NCBI GenBank assembly: GCA_030770535.1
Contig: JASVEC010000010.1
Coordinates: forward strand, 806,001-870,000
From: Batkoa obscura
Taxonomy: Eukaryota > Entomophthoromycota > Entomophthoromycetes > Entomophthorales > Batkoaceae
DNA: 64,000 nucleotides
Direction: 5' to 3'
Below, piece after piece: positions 47,123-58,492 of the stretch (its first letter is position 1; each line of letters opens with the position of its first letter). Position numbers and translations under genes: made by a program. Under the pieces are notes generated by a model. It did not search any database and was not told the DNA's origin. It worked only from the letters and a program-made list of their open reading frames with translations.

Positions 47123-47559
47123 TGTGAAATATCGCTTTGTCAGCTCTATAATTGATTATAACATAACAAGGACTTAATTGTTGTGTTCTCGAATTCAGGC
47201 ACAATCAATCCCGAGCTTTTATTTTGGCTTTCTATGAAAATTCTTGTCATACAATTCTGAAAGACACTACCTCCCCACTTTAATACTCATACTTATTGAA
47301 GTATAAAGGAGATTCTTCAACATGATAACTCCAGGCTTTTTAGTTGAATTATTTCCTGATATTGTATATTGTACCTTTAACAAAGTCACTAAATCTTTCT
47401 GGTAGTATTTTACATGGATTTTACAGTAGTATTGTCTATTCTATTCGTCTTACATACTCCGTAGCCTATTGCATACTATCTATCCTTCATAACTCAACCC
47501 TATCTTAGTTACATGAACCAAGACCTTTTGAATCCAACCACTGAGTACTAGATTTCATA
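47123..47559 (+). mobile_element. 464-bp-family element, left outer end of palindrome
   Basis: Starts TGTGAAATATCGCTTTGTCA and ends GAGTACTAGATTTCATA. It is about 437 bp, with the same layout as 34064-34527 but diverged from it. Its outer end is the outer limit of the big palindrome. Confidence 0.85.
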
Positions 47560-48096
47560 ATATAAAAACTATTTATCGTTAATTTATACTTAATTTTTTT
47601 GTAAATCCACATAATAATATTTATAATGTTATTTAAATAATCAAAAATCAAAAATCAAGAATTTTGTTTACATAACCTAAAGAATTAAACTGAATTTAAA
47701 AAAATTGTATTAATTACATTGATAAAAGTTTAAATAATAATAATGTTTTCAATAATTTGCTATTGTTTATCAACACTCTACCTATTTTAAAAAAATTCAA
47801 AATTTATGAGGGTTAAAACTATGCCAAATATAATTAAGTATAATTACATTACTATTAAGTGTTTTAAATTTAAATATCCAAAGCAAACCTTATTAATTAT
47901 GGTTACATAAATATAATTATTAATAAAAAATATATTTATATTATATCTAATAATAGCACTTTAAATGATTTTAAGTTGCCTTATAAAATATCTATTATCT
48001 AAACCAGATATAAACTAAACATTTTGAAAACTGCTGGTATATGTACAGTTATGCTTTAAATGCTTATTTTTTATAAAACATAGCTATTAATTATTT

Positions 48097-48194
48097 GGTG
48101 ATGTGTTTTGTATCTAAGGATTCTCCTAATAATTTTTCCGCCTAAATAGCGCTTAAAAGATAGAAAAAGTGATGAAGTCAAAAAAAACATTCTC
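48097..48194 (+). mobile_element. MITE copy 25, TSD ATTT
   Basis: GGTGATGTGTTTTGTATC to AAAAACATTCTC. ATTT on both sides (48093-48096, 48195-48198). It is mirrored in the right arm at 51794-51891. Confidence 0.88.
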
Positions 48195-48395
48195 ATTTTA
48201 TAACTTAAGTATTTTAAAAATATCGAGTTAAATATTCCTTATTTAAACAAAGCTTATAAGTAACCTAAAATCTTAGTATTATCACTAAAATCCTATACAT
48301 TATACTGAAACCTCAAGTATTATTAAATATTGACATATTTAGTATTTAGACACTTGAAAGGTTTTGCTCATTTACTCATAATATAAATAAAATAT

Positions 48396-48494
48396 GGGAG
48401 TGTTTTTTTTGATTTCATTATTTTCTCCATTTTTTAAGCCCTATTTAAGCGGAAAAATTCTTAGTAAAATTCTTAAACACAAAAATACATCCCC
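48396..48494 (-). mobile_element. MITE copy 26, TSD ATAT
   Basis: GGGAGTGTTTTTTTTGAT to ATACATCCCC with ATAT on both sides; mirrored at 51494-51592. Confidence 0.93.
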
Positions 48495-48924
48495 ATATCA
48501 TTGTCTAATATAATTAACAATACAATAAGATATGTATATAGCATAGTAAACTTATTAACTTATTTTATGGATTTATAAAAAGAACATCGTTAAAATATTT
48601 GAAACAAATAACTAATTACTTGATTTATTAAAAATACATGGGGCTGTCCTAATTGGTTTCAGAATTTACTTAGAAATTAATCCAAATTTTAAATTTTTAA
48701 ATTTGTGTCTAATGTGACGGTTAAATCTAAAAAGCCTAAAATTAAATGTCTCTGTTTAAAACTTATTTTAATTGTTTCCTTTTCTTAAATAGCTAATTTT
48801 CCTAACTATATATTTTATGTTAGTTCTGTTAGATATTTAACAGATATATAATATATAACTATATGATTATATAATTATATAAATACATTTATTTGACTTT
48901 ATTTTTTGTTGAAATAAAAATAAA

Positions 48925-50726
48925 ATGCAAACTTTCATAACTAAACTTCCAAATGGAATTTTTGAAAACTTCAATACGATAGGGAGGAGTACACAATATA
49001 AACATTGTAATTCATTTACATCAATTTTAAGAGCTACTTATAACAACCCAAGTTTTATGGAATTTTATAATAAAACAAAACAAAGAAAAGATATATTATC
49101 AAAGTTTACTATCGATAATAATAAACTTAATCAAGTAATGTATAAAATTAGTGTTTTGAGGGAAACAGGAAATAAAAATCAGCAAGTAGCGTTATTATCA
49201 GCTATAGCTTCAGTATATTCTTTTGATGAATGTAAGAGTTTTGGGCTTAATATAAATAGAAGTCAATATGATTATTCAAAAACAAGTAATAATAATAAAA
49301 TATCAACATTAAAACCTATTATTAAAAATATAAAAAAAATTAAAGATGACCAAATTGAAACTATTATACAATATTTACTAAATGATTCAACTATTTCATC
49401 AAGATTTAATAAAAAAAATAACTATAGTAAATATTCATCAGATAACATATATATTAAATAAAAGAAGAATGATATACAGTAGATATTTTAATGATCTAAG
49501 AGATAAAGCAGTAGCTAGGTCAACGTTCTTTAAATATATACCAAGTAATTTCAAAAATCCAGCAAGAAAAACGGATCTATGTAATATATGTACCCAGTAT
49601 ACAGTTAGAAAAAAGTTATTTGAAAATAAAATAAATACAGCAAAAAACAAAGCAGAGATAGAAGAAATTTTCAACGAAGAAGAAAAGTTATACAAATTAC
49701 ATAAATTCTGTGTTGATACTCAAAAAAACACATTTAATGAAACTATCAAAAAATTAAATAACAAAAGTTGTATAATAGTTTTAGATTTTAAACAAAATAT
49801 GGAAATAGGGACAAGACCAGATTCAATAAATCTAGATCATTATAATAAACAAGCTATATCAGTATTAGGCTTTGGTGTATTATATTTAAAAGATGATAAA
49901 ACAATAGTCAAAGTTTACTTTGATTATTTATCTGAAATATTGAATCATGATTCAGCATGTGGGGATGTATTTTTTTGTCTAAGAACTTTACTAACAATCT
50001 TTCTGCTCAAATAGCGCTTAAAAAATGGAAAAAGTAATGAAACCAAAAAAAACATCCCCATATGCAGAAGATTGTCTAATCAATTTGATCTCTACAGAGC
50101 TTCTATTTAAAAAGTTTACAAAAATTAATATATGGGCAGATACAGTAAATCATTTTAGATCCCAAGAGTTCTTACATTATATGTTTAAAGAAATTCATAA
50201 AATAAATAGTAGTTTGAATGTTAATCTTAATTTTTTTGCTGAGCATCATGGAAAAAGTATAGTTGATGGACATATTGGAAACCTTTCAAAATGGAAAAGT
50301 AGTTTTGAAGCGTTAGGTAAAATAGAAGATATCGATCAATTAATTTCAAGATTTGAGGCTTTTATTTGCGAGCATAATAAAATTAATAACTCGACTGTTA
50401 ATAATGGGAAAACAGATATAATTTTTAAAAAGTATAAAAGAAACAAAAATACAAAAAGAATAATAGAGATGCAGGGCATTAAGAAGTATTTACACTTTAT
50501 TAAACATAACAATAAACTACATTGTTATCCAGTATCTGATACATCAAAAAAAAGCGATATAGTCCCAATTAAAGTTATAGAGTCTATAGAAAACAGAAAA
50601 ATTAAAAGATCGATCCCAGCTTACCTTATGAAGATAACAGAGAATTTAAAAATTTCGATATTTACTAAGCAAGTAAGTAGTTTGTTGAATGATAGAAATA
50701 GATTGTTAAATGTTAGGATTACTTAA
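48925..50726 (+). pseudogene. Transposase of copy 4, frameshifted and MITE-split
   Basis: Codons 1 to about 175 are open (Arg at residue 36, as in copy 1). Around 49455-49475 small deletions relative to copy 1 shift the frame; the remainder is then readable in another frame until the MITE at 49961. The last part runs from 50060 to 50726. The copy cannot make full enzyme. Confidence 0.85.
49961..50059 (+). mobile_element. MITE copy 27, inside transposase of copy 4
   Basis: Same site, orientation and flanks (ATGT, ATAT) as in copy 3; inherited with the element rather than inserted anew. Confidence 0.95.
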
Positions 50727-51181
50727 GTTATTAATAGATAAGTTAATAAATAGTCAAAGAACAAATAACTGTAATAATATGTAAAGACTATTATTACTTG
50801 TACTATATAGGGATGGTTAATTATAGTTTTGGGGCTGACCACTCCCTCCCATACAGCTATTTATTAACTTGGCAATATATTAATAATGTAATTATAACAT
50901 TAAAGTAGTTTATTTATTTGATAATAAATATACAATGTTGGTTATAAAGCAGTTGATAATAAATATTTCTCAATTAAGCTTTATAAGAACATGTATTTAA
51001 GATCTAGTAGAAATTCAACTAACTTACAGTATGAACTATAATAGAATGATTTGGAACTGTGTCCGGATACTTTTGTTTTAATAAAAGATGTGATTTTATA
51101 GAATTTTAAGCGAAGTTTTTAAAATACAAAATATTTAAAAATTGAATAAAATAATGAAACTAATTCAGACAACCCCATATG

Positions 51182-51348
51182 GTTAGGAAAATTAGCTATT
51201 TAAGAAAAGGAAACAATTAAAATAAGTTTTAAACAGAGACATTTAATTTTAGGCTTTTTAGATTTAACCGTCACATTAGACACAAATTTAAAAACTTGAA
51301 ATTTGGATTAATTTCTGAGTAGATTCTGAAACCAATTAGGACAGCCCC
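51182..51348 (-). mobile_element. Inverted left-end fragment of the long transposon
   Basis: Reverse complement of the first 167 bp of the family, from GTTAGGAAAATTAGC to ACCAATTAGGACAGCCCC, joined five bases after copy 4. It differs from copy 4's own left end at several sites (for example CTGAGTAGATT for CTAAGTAAATT), so it comes from another copy. Confidence 0.88.
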
Positions 51349-51493
51349 ATGTATTTTTAATAAATCAAGTAATTAGTTATTTGTTTCAAATATTTTAACG
51401 ATGTTCTTTTTATAAATCCATAAAATAAGTTAATAAGTTTACTATGCTATATACATATCTTATTGTATTGTTAATTATATTAGACAATGATAT

Positions 51494-51592
51494 GGGGATG
51501 TATTTTTGTGTTTAAGAATTTTACTAAGAATTTTTCCGCTTAAATAGGGCTTAAAAAATGGAGAAAATAATGAAATCAAAAAAAACACTCCC
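51494..51592 (+). mobile_element. MITE copy 28 (mirror of copy 26)
   Basis: GGGGATGTATTTTTGTG to AACACTCCC with ATAT flanks, within the right arm. Confidence 0.93.
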
Positions 51593-51793
51593 ATATTTTA
51601 TTTATATTATGAGTAAATGAGCAAAACCTTTCAAGTGTCTAAATACTAAATATGTCAATATTTAATAATACTTGAGGTTTCAGTATAATGTATAGGATTT
51701 TAGTGATAATACTAAGATTTTAGGTTACTTATAAGCTTTGTTTAAATAAGGAATATTTAACTCGATATTTTTAAAATACTTAAGTTATAAAAT

Positions 51794-51891
51794 GAGAATG
51801 TTTTTTTTGACTTCATCACTTTTTCTATCTTTTAAGCGCTATTTAGGCGGAAAAATTATTAGGAGAATCCTTAGATACAAAACACATCACC
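51794..51891 (-). mobile_element. MITE copy 29 (mirror of copy 25)
   Basis: GAGAATGTTTTTTTTGAC to AACACATCACC with AAAT flanks, within the right arm. Confidence 0.88.
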
Positions 51892-52428
51892 AAATAATTA
51901 ATAGCTATGTTTTATAAAAAATAAGCATTTAAAGCATAACTGTACATATACCAGCAGTTTTCAAAATGTTTAGTTTATATCTGGTTTAGATAATAGATAT
52001 TTTATAAGGCAACTTAAAATCATTTAAAGTGCTATTATTAGATATAATATAAATATATTTTTTATTAATAATTATATTTATGTAACCATAATTAATAAGG
52101 TTTGCTTTGGATATTTAAATTTAAAACACTTAATAGTAATGTAATTATACTTAATTATATTTGGCATAGTTTTAACCCTCATAAATTTTGAATTTTTTTA
52201 AAATAGGTAGAGTGTTGATAAACAATAGCAAATTATTGAAAACATTATTATTATTTAAACTTTTATCAATGTAATTAATACAATTTTTTTAAATTCAGTT
52301 TAATTCTTTAGGTTATGTAAACAAAATTCTTGATTTTTGATTTTTGATTATTTAAATAACATTATAAATATTATTATGTGGATTTACAAAAAAATTAAGT
52401 ATAAATTAACGATAAATAGTTTTTATAT

Positions 52429-52865
52429 TATGAAATCTAGTACTCAGTGGTTGGATTCAAAAGGTCTTGGTTCATGTAACTAAGATAGGGTTGAGTTATG
52501 AAGGATAGATAGTATGCAATAGGCTACGGAGTATGTAAGACGAATAGAATAGACAATACTACTGTAAAATCCATGTAAAATACTACCAGAAAGATTTAGT
52601 GACTTTGTTAAAGGTACAATATACAATATCAGGAAATAATTCAACTAAAAAGCCTGGAGTTATCATGTTGAAGAATCTCCTTTATACTTCAATAAGTATG
52701 AGTATTAAAGTGGGGAGGTAGTGTCTTTCAGAATTGTATGACAAGAATTTTCATAGAAAGCCAAAATAAAAGCTCGGGATTGATTGTGCCTGAATTCGAG
52801 AACACAACAATTAAGTCCTTGTTATGTTATAATCAATTATAGAGCTGACAAAGTGATATTTCATA
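52429..52865 (-). mobile_element. 464-bp-family element, right outer end of palindrome
   Basis: Mirror of 47123-47559; it ends with GCTGACAAAGTGATATTTCA. Confidence 0.85.
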
Positions 52866-52956
52866 TGCATAAAATATTAAAACATCAGTATAATTTTTAG
52901 TGTTTTTTATAAAATTTTTATATTTGCTTTTATTATTTAACTTTAAAAAAAGTATA

Positions 52957-53055
52957 GGGGGACGTATTTTTGTGTTTAAGAATTTTACTAAGAATTTTTC
53001 CGCTCAAATGTGGTTAAAAGATAGAAAAAATAATGAAGCCAAAAAAAACATCCCC
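52957..53055 (+). mobile_element. MITE copy 30
   Basis: GGGGGACGTATTTTTGTG to AAAAACATCCCC with a good core; the flanks are GTAT/TATA-like and ATAG. Confidence 0.88.
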
Positions 53056-53560
53056 ATAGCTTTCTTGGCCTTTACTTTAATTTCATAAAACCAGTATGTA
53101 AAACGAACTTAATAATATTATTAGATTTATAAATAGTATATAAATAGTTTATAATATTTAATATGCTAAAATAAAGAGCTGAAATAGCAGTTCTTCCCTC
53201 TGGAGTTATAAATATAAAAATTTAATTAACTAGAATTTAGAACTATTTTAGATTTAAAAAAAATCAATTTTTTTAACAAATTAAGAGTATTAAAGAAACT
53301 TTTTCCTAATTAATAATGATAATAATTTGTTTTTTTAAATTACTAAAAAATCTACTTATTATAAGTAGTCAGGTTTTATTTTAATATACATATTTTATCC
53401 TTATTATCAAAAATAAGAATAAAAATAACCTGATATAAAGTAAATAATTGTTGAAGTTTTCATATATTTTATAACTGATGGGATTATTAAGCTTTTATTT
53501 GAATTTAATAAACTGATTAAAAATGATTTTTTAAAATAATAGTTATTAAAATAAAAATAT
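53056..53560. other. Gene-free spacer in the nest
   Basis: About 500 bp of very A+T-rich DNA. No gene or repeat recognised. Confidence 0.45.
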
Positions 53561-53655
53561 AAGGATATTTTTTTTGGGTTCATCACTTTTTCCATTTTTT
53601 AAGTACTATTTGAGTGGAAAAAATTAATCAAAATTTTAAACTTAAAGGTATATCC
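53561..53655 (-). mobile_element. MITE copy 31 (ends decayed)
   Basis: AAGGATATTTTTTTTGGG, TTTTTAAGTACTATTTGAGT and GGTATATCC; the GGGG ends are gone. Confidence 0.78.
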
Positions 53656-53822
53656 TTTTATATGGTAATTTATATTAAAATCAATCAAATTGTTATTACT
53701 ACTGTTTTAGTATTGTTCAAAAGCAAAAACATTACTATCAAAAGCATATATAGGAGTAGCATTAAAATGTATATTTTTTATAATAAACTTTGGCATTTCA
53801 GCTTGATTTAAAGTTTTAATAT

Positions 53823-53916
53823 GGGGATGTATTTTTTTAAGAATTTTACTAACAATATTTTTGCTCAAATAGCGCTTAAAAAATAAAAGAAGTGATGAAA
53901 CCAAAAAAATCACACT
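53823..53916 (+). mobile_element. MITE copy 32, TSD ATAT
   Basis: GGGGATGTATTTTTTTAAG to AAAATCACACT. ATAT on both sides (53819-53822, 53917-53920). Confidence 0.88.
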
Positions 53917-54130
53917 ATATCTAATTTAATTAAATAACAAGGTTATTATTATTATTATCACTTATATTATATTTAAAATTAGCCAGTTATCAATAAATAA
54001 TGTTTAAGCAGGTGTCAAATGTTTTTAAGATAAAGAACAAAGATATTGTTTTTTACAAAAAATAAGTAATAGCGTTAAAATGTATTTTTATTTCTAGTTA
54101 TATTTTTCATTTTTTGTATATATTAATATA

Positions 54131-54217
54131 AAGGTATTTTTTTAATTTCATACTTCCATTTTTTAAACACTATTTAAATGGAAAGGTTATCAGTAGAATT
54201 CTTAAAAAATACCTCCC
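54131..54217 (-). mobile_element. MITE copy 33 (decayed)
   Basis: AAGGTATTTTTTTAATTTC, TTTTTTAAACACTATTTAA and ATACCTCCC. It is the last element before the potassium-channel gene, about 270 bp from its start codon. Confidence 0.75.
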
Positions 54218-54489
54218 TATACAATAATAACAAAATAATACTAATTTTATATTTTATTATAATTTTTGATATTATTTATAAATAAATCCATATCATTTTA
54301 GAAAATAAACAATATTTTATTAAAGTTATCATAGTAGTAGTAGTCACGAATAAACAGGTCGTGTTCTTAATTTACTATTAAGTTTGAGTGGCTTAAACTG
54401 ACAAATCAAAATAACTCCTAAATTATTAAAAATGCCCCATAAAATTAATAAGGTTTGCTTTTCTTCTAAAAAATAGCAGTAATAGTTAA

Positions 54490-57400
54490 ATGCCAGAAAC
54501 TGAAAAAACGCCTTTGGTTTCCAAGGCAGCCATAAGAAAGTATCGAAGTATCCAATCATCTTCTCGAAATAAACAGAAGGGAAGCTTGATGCGAAGTAGG
54601 ACCACTACTGTCAACAAAATTCAATATCGCAAACCAAAGACTTTTAACTCTTTTGATGATGATTCTTCCAGTACAAAATCAGTACCAATTAAAGAGAGTA
54701 CCATCAGGGAGTTAGCGTATGAGAGCTGGAAAGAATCTGCTCATAAAGTTTTTGAAAACTGGGAAGATATGGGACAGAAACCTACTTTGCGTCAGCGACT
54801 TGCTTTTTATTTGGATACTTCTAATGTTGGAAGATACTGGGATCTCTTAGATTTTACTATTGGATTTCTATTTGCTTCTATTTATATTTGGGTAATTAAG
54901 TTCGTTTTTATTCCACTTTATTCTAACATCCTGTAGAATACTCAATATGCTAACCTAGATGGCAAAGATCAAAAAATTCTACCTTTGCCTCATTTTACTG
55001 GATTATTTCTTGGATTATTATTATTGCTTCAATGGTTACCCAGGCTTTATGTTTCTTCAGACATCCTTGAAGAACTTACGAAGCCTTTTTCTCTACTTAC
55101 TCTGATTTCAACCATTCCACCAATTGCCATTTTAGCTTGTGATTATTTTATTACTAGCATTAACTTAACAAAGACCTATATGCTTAGTGGAGGTTTTGTA
55201 AGTATTTAATATTATATTATCATTCTTTTTATAGCTTGTTTTAGGCCTACCTATACCCATTTCGTTTCATGAGGCTTCATTATTCTCTCGTTAAACTCCT
55301 TATTCCAGTTAAAAATTCATTTTTTAACTTATCCATGCTGGCTAAAAAAACCATACAGCTTTGTAATCTAATTCTTATTAATTAATTAAAATTAACTTTT
55401 TTAGGCTCAACCATCTTGGCTACCATTTTATTCACTACGTCTATTATCCATATTACAACGATTAAAGAATTGAAGCCAGAAGATGTAACTTCACCTTCAG
55501 ATATACCAACTTTTTTTGACGTCTTCTTTTTCACAGCAGGTAAATAATTAACAAATAAGTATTGTATATTTATTTGACTATTGAAAAAGTTAGTAGTACT
55601 TCTGGTTTTAGCTCAAAAATAGCAGCAAAGAACGTGATAACTAGACTTGTTATTCTTTATATAATGGTAGCTGGAGCTTTATTCTTACCTGGTAAGATCA
55701 GTGAGCTCTTATCCATTTTGAATAAGCGCTCAGTTTATGATAAGCCTTTTGAAGCTGAGTCAAATGAACAACATATCCTTGTTGTTGGTGATTTTGATTT
55801 TAACTCTTTATTTGAATTTTTGAGAGAATTTTTCTGTGAAGATCATGGTCTCCAAACTATGAATTCTACTATAGTTATTCTTAATCCTAAAGAGCCATCC
55901 GAAGAAATAATCGGAATTCTTAATGATCCAGCATATCACTCTCGTGTTCAATATGTAAAAGGAACACCAACTTCATTCCGTAGTTTAACCAAAGCACAAG
56001 CCTCTAGAGCTAAAGCATGTTTTGTTCTTACTGATAAATTTTCCAAAAGCGATGATCATGACTCTGATGCAATTTCGGTAATGTTGGCTTTGGCAATTAA
56101 AAGGTTTAATAAGAATATCAAGCTTTATGCACAAGTTAGTCTTCCAGAAAATAAGCCTCATTTCAATCAATTAGCTCGTCAAGTAATTTGCGTCCAAGAG
56201 CTACGCTTTGGTATGACTGCACAGAATTTATTGAATCCTGGATTTTCTACTCTTTTATATTTACTTTCCACTTCATTAACTGAAACTACTTGTACCGAGC
56301 TCTCCTTATCTTTGAAACTTAAGCCCGAGCTTAGTTGGTTAAAAGAGTATATTGATGGAGCTTCTCATGAAATTTATTCAATCAATTTTGCTGAATGTTT
56401 TGTTGGAATGAAGTTTATCGATGTTGCCGAAATGATTTATCGCTATTTTGGAATTACTCTATTTGCTATTGGCCTCTCTGGTCAAAAGTCTAGCAGTACT
56501 TACAAACGTAAAATTTATCTAAATCCTCATTCCTATAAAATTGTTGGTACTGAAACTGGGTTCATCATGTCATCATCTGCTTATGATGCCAATCGAATTT
56601 CTAAACTAGGTGAAAAGGGAGCCCCATTCGATGAACATTCTTGCCTCTACTCTGAAGACATCAATTATTATTTCGAGGATGGTAAGAGCACTACCAAATC
56701 TACTCCAAAATCTACTCCAAAATCTACTCCAAAATCTGCTGAAATTGCTCCTGAAGCTGTAAAATCTGATAGTCCTATACAAACTCCAATCCCATTAGAA
56801 AGAACTGAAACTAAAGCATCAGCTACCGAATCTATGGATAAAGTTAAAAAGAACTTAGTGCTTGACTCTGGTGATAATTCTGAGGACGAAGCTAAAAAGG
56901 AAGCACCTAGCAATATTGCAGATCCTTTCTTTAATCTTGGCACTCCATTTGATAACGATATTAGCTCAGAAATTACAGAAGTGGGTAATCTTTCAGTTCA
57001 GGAAAGAAACATTGCTCAAGTTGTTTCTGAAATGATGAAAGAAAACAGCTATTTTGATGACCTTGGTGCAATTAATCATCTTTCTGGCCATGTAGTAGTT
57101 TGTGATAACTCTGATGTTTTCCCTAAATCTATGGATTATTTTGTAGGCACCCTTCGTGGACCTCATTTAAGTCAACAAATACCAATTGTTATTCTATCTA
57201 AAGCCGCACCAAACCCTCGTCAACGTTATGTGTTAGAGCAATTTGGAGACGTATATTTTATTCAAGGCTCTGCTCTTTCTCGTAAGATCCTTTTTTCAGC
57301 TGGGATATCCCGTGCCAAGAAAGCTGTTGTACTTTGTGATGATAAAGCCTCAGCTACCTCAAATCCTCGTACTGCCGATGCCTCTTCATTGTTGATTGTT

Positions 57401-58006
57401 TTAAACATAGAATCCATGGCTTTAGATCCTGATTTTTTCGTAGTTGTTGAATTCATTCATAGAGAGAACATGAAATTTGTTGGTGCTGGAGAAACTATTC
57501 CAGCTTCTGAAACTTATGCACAGGCTTTATTAAGGCCTTCCTTTATGGCTGGTCATGTCAATTCACCTTGTATGATGGAACCGGTTATCTGTCAAACTTA
57601 CTATGACGACTTTATTATTGATGTCCTTGATCGTTTAATTTTTGATCCCTATCTTGATTCATGGCGTAAAGTACAAGATGATTCCGTAGCTACACCATCC
57701 GTAAATGGCAAAATGGAAGATATTCCTATTACCCATGTTTTCACTTTAGAGTTACCTGAAATCTTTATTGGTAAGTTTAGTAAATAATTATTTTACTATT
57801 TTTAATTAATTCATTTAGGTCGCCCTTATTACCATTTAGTTTCTTGGTTAATGAAGTTTAAGAATTGCGTGCCATTAGGCTTATACCGTACACGTATCCA
57901 TCGTAACCGTCAAATCTCTTATGCTATTCCTAATCCTTCATCTCAACTTATTCTTATGGAGAAAGATAAGATCTATATCATTGCAGAACAAAAACCAACC
58001 ATTTAA
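54490..58006 (+). CDS. Slo/BK-like potassium channel with RCK domains
   Basis: A membrane cation channel with a cytosolic gating ring, spliced from about six exons. Introns include 54892-54936, 55198-55244 and 55540-55589. The N terminus is basic and Ser-rich. Membrane segments read YWDLLDFTIGFLFASIYIW, GLFLGLLLLLQWLPRLYV, LTLISTIPPIAILACDYFI, then AYLYPFRFMRLHYSLVKLL and CSTILATILFTTSIIHITTI. A pore region FFDVFFFTAV leads to ITRLVILYIMVAGALFLPG. RCK1 starts at HILVVGDFDFNSL and RCK2 at GHVVVCDNSDVFP, with an STPK-repeat linker between them. The filter position reads SSTSGFSSK instead of the K+ signature TVGYG, so selectivity is uncertain. Likely regulated by an ion bound to the RCK ring, as in the family. 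Confidence 0.88.
56692..56745 (+). repeat. 12-nt tandem repeat coding STPK
   Basis: Four near-identical units (AAATCTACTCCA) in the linker between the two RCK domains of the channel. Expected to be unstructured and perhaps length-variable between strains. Confidence 0.8.
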
Positions 58007-58492
58007 CGATAGTTCAAGGATTGTTTTTATTTTGAAATGCTAATTCCATTGAAACTATGTTATTATTTGGGTTTTATTCACCTAATTAAATGTTATCTCA
58101 GTATTAATTTCTTATTCAAATTTGTTTTTAATTTTGGTTATACTTTTCAGCTTAATACTAATATTATAGCTAAATGTAATTGTGATAGAAAATATTACAA
58201 ATTTGACTAAATAGTTAAATTTTTAGCTACGTATAAAATAGATTACATTAAAAACAAGTTCCTTCCAGCTAAAATCATATTATAAAAATTACTGTAGTAC
58301 GCTTATTACAGTAGCTCATGTACAAGTTTGATTTTCACTGCTTTGAGTCCATCATAGTACTCATAAATAGCTTTTGATGTCATAAATAAAGAATCCTTTA
58401 TATAAAAAATCAATATACGCTTCAATAATTTTTTACTTTTTATAATTAATTTAACTAAAAATAAAATGCTAGAAATTAATAGAACCAAAGAG
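58007..58492. terminator. Convergent 3' region, channel and CGI121
   Basis: About 490 bp between two converging stop codons. No gene; both 3' ends must lie here. Confidence 0.4.

Larger units (their letters stand above)
47125..48639 (+). repeat. Left arm of 1.5-kb palindrome
   Basis: 1,515 bp, matched in inverted orientation by 51349-52863, also 1,515 bp. In the stretches I compared base by base only one difference appeared (TATCGC against TATCAC near the outer end). The arm holds a 464-bp-family element, about 1.07 kb including two MITEs, and ends ACAT at the left TIR of transposon copy 4. Confidence 0.92.
48640..51176 (+). mobile_element. Transposon copy 4, both ends present
   Basis: 2,537 bp from GGGGCTGTCCTAATTGG to TAATTCAGACAACCCC, at the centre of the palindrome. 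Left flank ACAT and right flank ATAT do not match, consistent with a rearrangement after insertion. It contains a MITE at the shared site and an additional frameshift in the first half of the transposase. Confidence 0.92.
51349..52863 (-). repeat. Right arm of 1.5-kb palindrome
   Basis: Inverted partner of 47125-48639, equal in length and nearly identical where compared. Just outside both arms lies TATG (47121-47124 and 52864-52867), which would fit a 4-bp duplication made when the whole unit was inserted; chance is not excluded. Confidence 0.92.

Noticed and set aside
29622-52863. The whole nest as an assembly or amplification artefact
   Set aside because: Inverted parts differ at many bases (MITE presence, tail variants, central fragment), which a simple fold-back artefact would not produce. 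It cannot be fully excluded for the 1.5-kb arms.
54936-54962. A 26-nt intron after SNIL in the channel gene
   Set aside because: A 45-nt intron at 54892-54936 with donor GTAATT gives the correct downstream frame (NTQYANLDGKDQK).
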